Source: Caldisericia bacterium (GTDB lineage: Bacteria > Caldisericota > Caldisericia > B22-G15). Taken from it: a DNA stretch of 63,514 bases. Each line of letters starts with the position of its first letter. Position 1 is the first letter of the stretch. The stretch lies in assembly GCA_030018355.1 (NCBI GenBank), contig JASEFN010000006.1, positions 1-63,514 of the forward strand, given 5' to 3'. Below are positions 61,384 to 63,514 of this stretch, piece after piece. A program made the translations under genes and the position numbers. The notes under the pieces are model-generated. The model was given only the letters and a program-made list of their open reading frames with translations, searched no databases and was not told the DNA's origin.

Positions 61384-62361
61384 ATGTCAAACTTTAAAGA
61401 AGTTGAAGAAAAAGTATTTTCATTGTATAGAGATGGAAAATATGAAGAAGCACTTCAATTTGTACAAAAAATTAAAAAGAATTACTTGAAGTATCTATCA
61501 AGATTATACTATTATGAAGCATGTCTATTAAGTGTTTTAAATAAAAAAGATGAGGCAATTAAAATCTTAAATGAAGCGCTTAATTTTGGTTTCTGGTGGT
61601 CAGTAAATACTTTAAATAATGAAAAAGATTTCAATTCAATTAGAGATAGCATAGAGTTTAAAGAAATCATAGAAAAAATTAAAAAAATAGAAGATAAAGA
61701 GAAGAAATTAATCAAAAGGGAATATCTAATTTTTGAACCGATTGAGATTGATAAAAATAAAAATTATCCAATTCTTATTTTTCTTCATCCAAGAGATTCA
61801 AATGTTTATGATTTTTCAAAATATTTTGATTTAGATAATTTAAAGAAAAATTATTATTTACTTTTTCCACAATCTCCTATAAAAACTTCTTTTGATGGAT
61901 ATTCTTGGGATGATGCTGAAACTTCTTATAAGGAAATTATTGAAATATTAAAAGAAGTTTTAGAGAAATATAAAAATATAAATAATCAAGAAATTGTAAT
62001 TTCAGGTGCTTCTCAAGGAGCAAGAATTTCTCTTGAAATATATTTGAAAAAATTAATAAATTTAAAAGGTTGGATTGGAATTATACCTGCATTTAGAGAT
62101 TTAAATTATCTTTTTCCTCTTCTTGATTCATTGAAAGGAGAAAATTTAAAATTTTCTTTTATAGTTGGTAAAAAGGATTATTATTTTTATAAAATTGCAT
62201 ATGAACTTAATAATGAATTAATTAAAAGGGAATTTAAAACCTTATTTATTGAAAATGAAAATTTAGGTCATTCAATACCCAAAAATTTTGAAGAACAGTT
62301 ATTTAATTGTTTAAATTTTATTTTTGGATTTCCAAAGTTTTATAAACAAAATTACTATTAA
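61384..62361 (+). CDS. Alpha/beta hydrolase with N-terminal TPR-like region
   Basis: A 325-residue protein. Residues 1-100 are helical repeats resembling TPR (YEEALQFVQKI, DEAIKILNEALNFG). Residues about 115-325 form a carboxylesterase-like hydrolase with FLHPRDS, the nucleophile GASQGAR near 217 and the His in NLGHSIP near 300. The substrate is unknown. Its 3' end overlaps the opposing membrane-protein gene by 51 bp. It follows ndk by 5 bp. Confidence 0.75.
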   Translation: MSNFKEVEEKVFSLYRDGKYEEALQFVQKIKKNYLKYLSRLYYYEACLLSVLNKKDEAIKILNEALNFGFWWSVNTLNNEKDFNSIRDSIEFKEIIEKIKKIEDKEKKLIKREYLIFEPIEIDKNKNYPILIFLHPRDSNVYDFSKYFDLDNLKKNYYLLFPQSPIKTSFDGYSWDDAETSYKEIIEILKEVLEKYKNINNQEIVISGASQGARISLEIYLKKLINLKGWIGIIPAFRDLNYLFPLLDSLKGENLKFSFIVGKKDYYFYKIAYELNNELIKREFKTLFIENENLGHSIPKNFEEQLFNCLNFIFGFPKFYKQNYY

Positions 62362-63243
62362 AATTAACCATATATAGTAGAAAATGAAAGTTAGAAAGAA
62401 ATTCTTTGGAATAAGAAGAAAAATTGGAAGCCATGGAAGAGAAATATAAGGACATAACCAATTATATATGTAATTTAGATAAGAGAAAGGTGTAGGATGT
62501 AATTCAATTTTTTCTAAAAACCAAACTTCATTTGCTAATGGAACTGAAAAGGAATATTTTAATTTAATAAAATATTCTTCTATGAAATTTAACTTAATCT
62601 TTTCATTGTCATTTAAAAAGTTTAATATTTTATTATTCACATAATCAATATATTTCTTATCTTCAGGTGTTATATCATGTTCATACCAAGCTGTTAAATT
62701 CTTGATTAATATGTCTTCATTTACTTCATTTGGTTTATATAATATTTTACTAACATCATTAAGAACATAATTAAGAGCATAATGATAATCTATATAATAC
62801 AAATCATAATAAGTTTCATATGGTGAATAACTGAAACAAACAAAGGTAATACCATAACTTCCAAATGTTTTTAAATCTGGAATATAAACAAAAGTCATAA
62901 ATTTAAATGAAACCCAATAACATTTAGAATAAAAATTATCACAACTATTTATTTTTAATTTTGGACCTCCTACCAATTTTACATATCCAGGACTACCATA
63001 CATAAAAATTGGATATGTTGGATTAAACTTTGAACCTTTTATGTATTTAAGGTCAATATCTGTTATTTTTTTGTATATTTTTATATTATGTTTATCAAGT
63101 TTTAAAAAAACATCAATACATGAACTTGATTTGAAATAAGAAAATCTATAAAGATAATATGGAGTAAAAATAAGGGTTAATAAAATGTAGAATTTCAAAA
63201 CATAAATTAATAAATTTTTTATAATTTTAATAAATTTTTTCAT
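62311..63243 (-). CDS. Hypothetical membrane protein
   Basis: A 310-residue protein with an N-terminal membrane helix (about 10-32), a large Tyr- and Asp-rich extracytoplasmic domain (about 35-245) and one or two C-terminal hydrophobic helices (about 255-305). I recognise no family. It starts 11 bp after the stop of the partial upstream gene without a ribosome binding site. It may belong to a surface or wall process but nothing supports that directly. Confidence 0.6.
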   Translation of the reverse strand: MKKFIKIIKNLLIYVLKFYILLTLIFTPYYLYRFSYFKSSSCIDVFLKLDKHNIKIYKKITDIDLKYIKGSKFNPTYPIFMYGSPGYVKLVGGPKLKINSCDNFYSKCYWVSFKFMTFVYIPDLKTFGSYGITFVCFSYSPYETYYDLYYIDYHYALNYVLNDVSKILYKPNEVNEDILIKNLTAWYEHDITPEDKKYIDYVNNKILNFLNDNEKIKLNFIEEYFIKLKYSFSVPLANEVWFLEKIELHPTPFSYLNYIYNWLCPYISLPWLPIFLLIPKNFFLTFIFYYIWLILIVILFIKLWKSKNKI

Positions 63244-63254
63244 AGTTTTTTAAA

Positions 63255-63514
63255 TTATTGACCGTGTGGTGGAAAATCAATAAATATTGGATTAGAGAAA
63301 CAATATGAATAACCATTTCCATAAAAAGTAATTTGAGCTCTAATAAAATTATCCTGATTTATATAAATAGAATAATTTCTGTTAATTTCATATTGATTCC
63401 AAATTAAATCATCTATAACAATTCCATCTTTTGTTATTAATTTTATTTCTGCCCATTCACAAGTAGATATAACTCTTTTAGCATATACATTAACAGTAAC
63501 ATAACCAGCAGAAG
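63255..63514 (-). CDS. C-terminal fragment of an uncharacterised protein (continues beyond window)
   Basis: An open frame enters from the right edge and stops at 63255, giving about 86 residues with no internal start needed. It is beta-rich and ends FSNPIFIDFPPHGQ, which resembles the C-terminal beta domain that follows PHP-type hydrolase or protein-export domains ending in SNPI(F/Y). That resemblance is weak. The next gene starts 11 bp later, so they are probably co-transcribed. Confidence 0.45.
   Translation of the reverse strand, partial: SAGYVTVNVYAKRVISTCEWAEIKLITKDGIVIDDLIWNQYEINRNYSIYINQDNFIRAQITFYGNGYSYCFSNPIFIDFPPHGQ

Noticed and set aside
1-63514. CRISPR arrays, insertion sequences or prophage genes
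   Set aside because: I saw no regularly spaced repeats, transposases, integrase-type islands or phage genes. The one tyrosine recombinase is a Xer-type gene inside a housekeeping operon.

Overview
The window is AT-rich, gene-dense bacterial DNA. Bacterial features are a class A RNase P RNA, AGGAGG-type ribosome binding sites, TTGACA/TATAAT-type promoters, peptidoglycan genes (D-Ala-D-Ala ligase, a MurF-like ligase), IF-2, NusA, RuvABC and bacterial ribosomal proteins L21 and L27. A complete V-type ATPase operon (G-I-K-E-C-F-A-B-D) replaces the usual F-type one, and a two-gene SUF system, an AmmeMemoRadiSam pair, a rubrerythrin-like protein and an NrdG-like radical SAM activase suggest an anaerobe, perhaps thermophilic and from a deep or poorly sampled lineage. 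I cannot name the species.

Layout. 1-4265: end of a PIN-like protein, MEMO-like and AMMECR1 genes, tadA overlapping a tRNA-Ser gene, pncA-pncB, and rnpB. 4266-9645: minimal SUF pair (sufC plus one SufB/D scaffold, minus strand), proA, proC, a radical SAM activase, a hairpin and rsmG. 9659-11604: an ECF sigma factor and a membrane protein that is probably its anti-sigma factor, a 42-bp perfect palindrome between them, and a 385-bp gene-free stretch with further palindromes. 11605-13229: two tRNA-Pro genes and an Orn/Lys/Arg decarboxylase. 13267-21471: V-ATPase operon, with a K subunit carrying residues matching the sodium site of Enterococcus hirae NtpK. 21493-26717 (minus): CstA transporter, a small cory-CC-star-like protein, an ArsA-type ATPase, a MIP18/DUF59-like protein, an unknown anchored protein and a cytosine-deaminase-like amidohydrolase. 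26813-30341 (minus): Ddl, an alpha/beta hydrolase and a membrane-tethered MurF-like ligase.

30401-39524 (plus): rubrerythrin-like protein, tyrS-hisS-aspS, a DHH-CBS-nucleotidyltransferase fusion, an M50 protease and HflX. 39521-45937 (minus): pdxS-pdxT-yebC-ruvC-ruvA-ruvB-queH-DUF2905-DUF1461-tyrosine recombinase, one tightly packed operon. 46082-50267 (minus): rplU-rpmA-obg-nadD-rsfS, a lipoprotein and a SagB-like oxidoreductase. 50329-56203: a DHH phosphoesterase, a YkgJ-like protein, and nusA-rnpM-infB-ylxP-HD. 56270-60358: a PilZ-containing processive glycosyltransferase diverging from two tandem TagA/WecG transferases and CsaB, a cell-surface polysaccharide locus. 60345-63514: comF, ndk, a TPR-esterase, an unknown membrane protein and the C-terminal end of one more protein.

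Genes mostly abut or overlap by a few bases. Several genes look leaderless, with a TATAAT box 6-8 nt before the start codon and no ribosome binding site. The most promising poorly described system is the CstA/ArsA-type ATPase/MIP18-like cluster. The sigma/anti-sigma locus with its palindromes also merits a second look.
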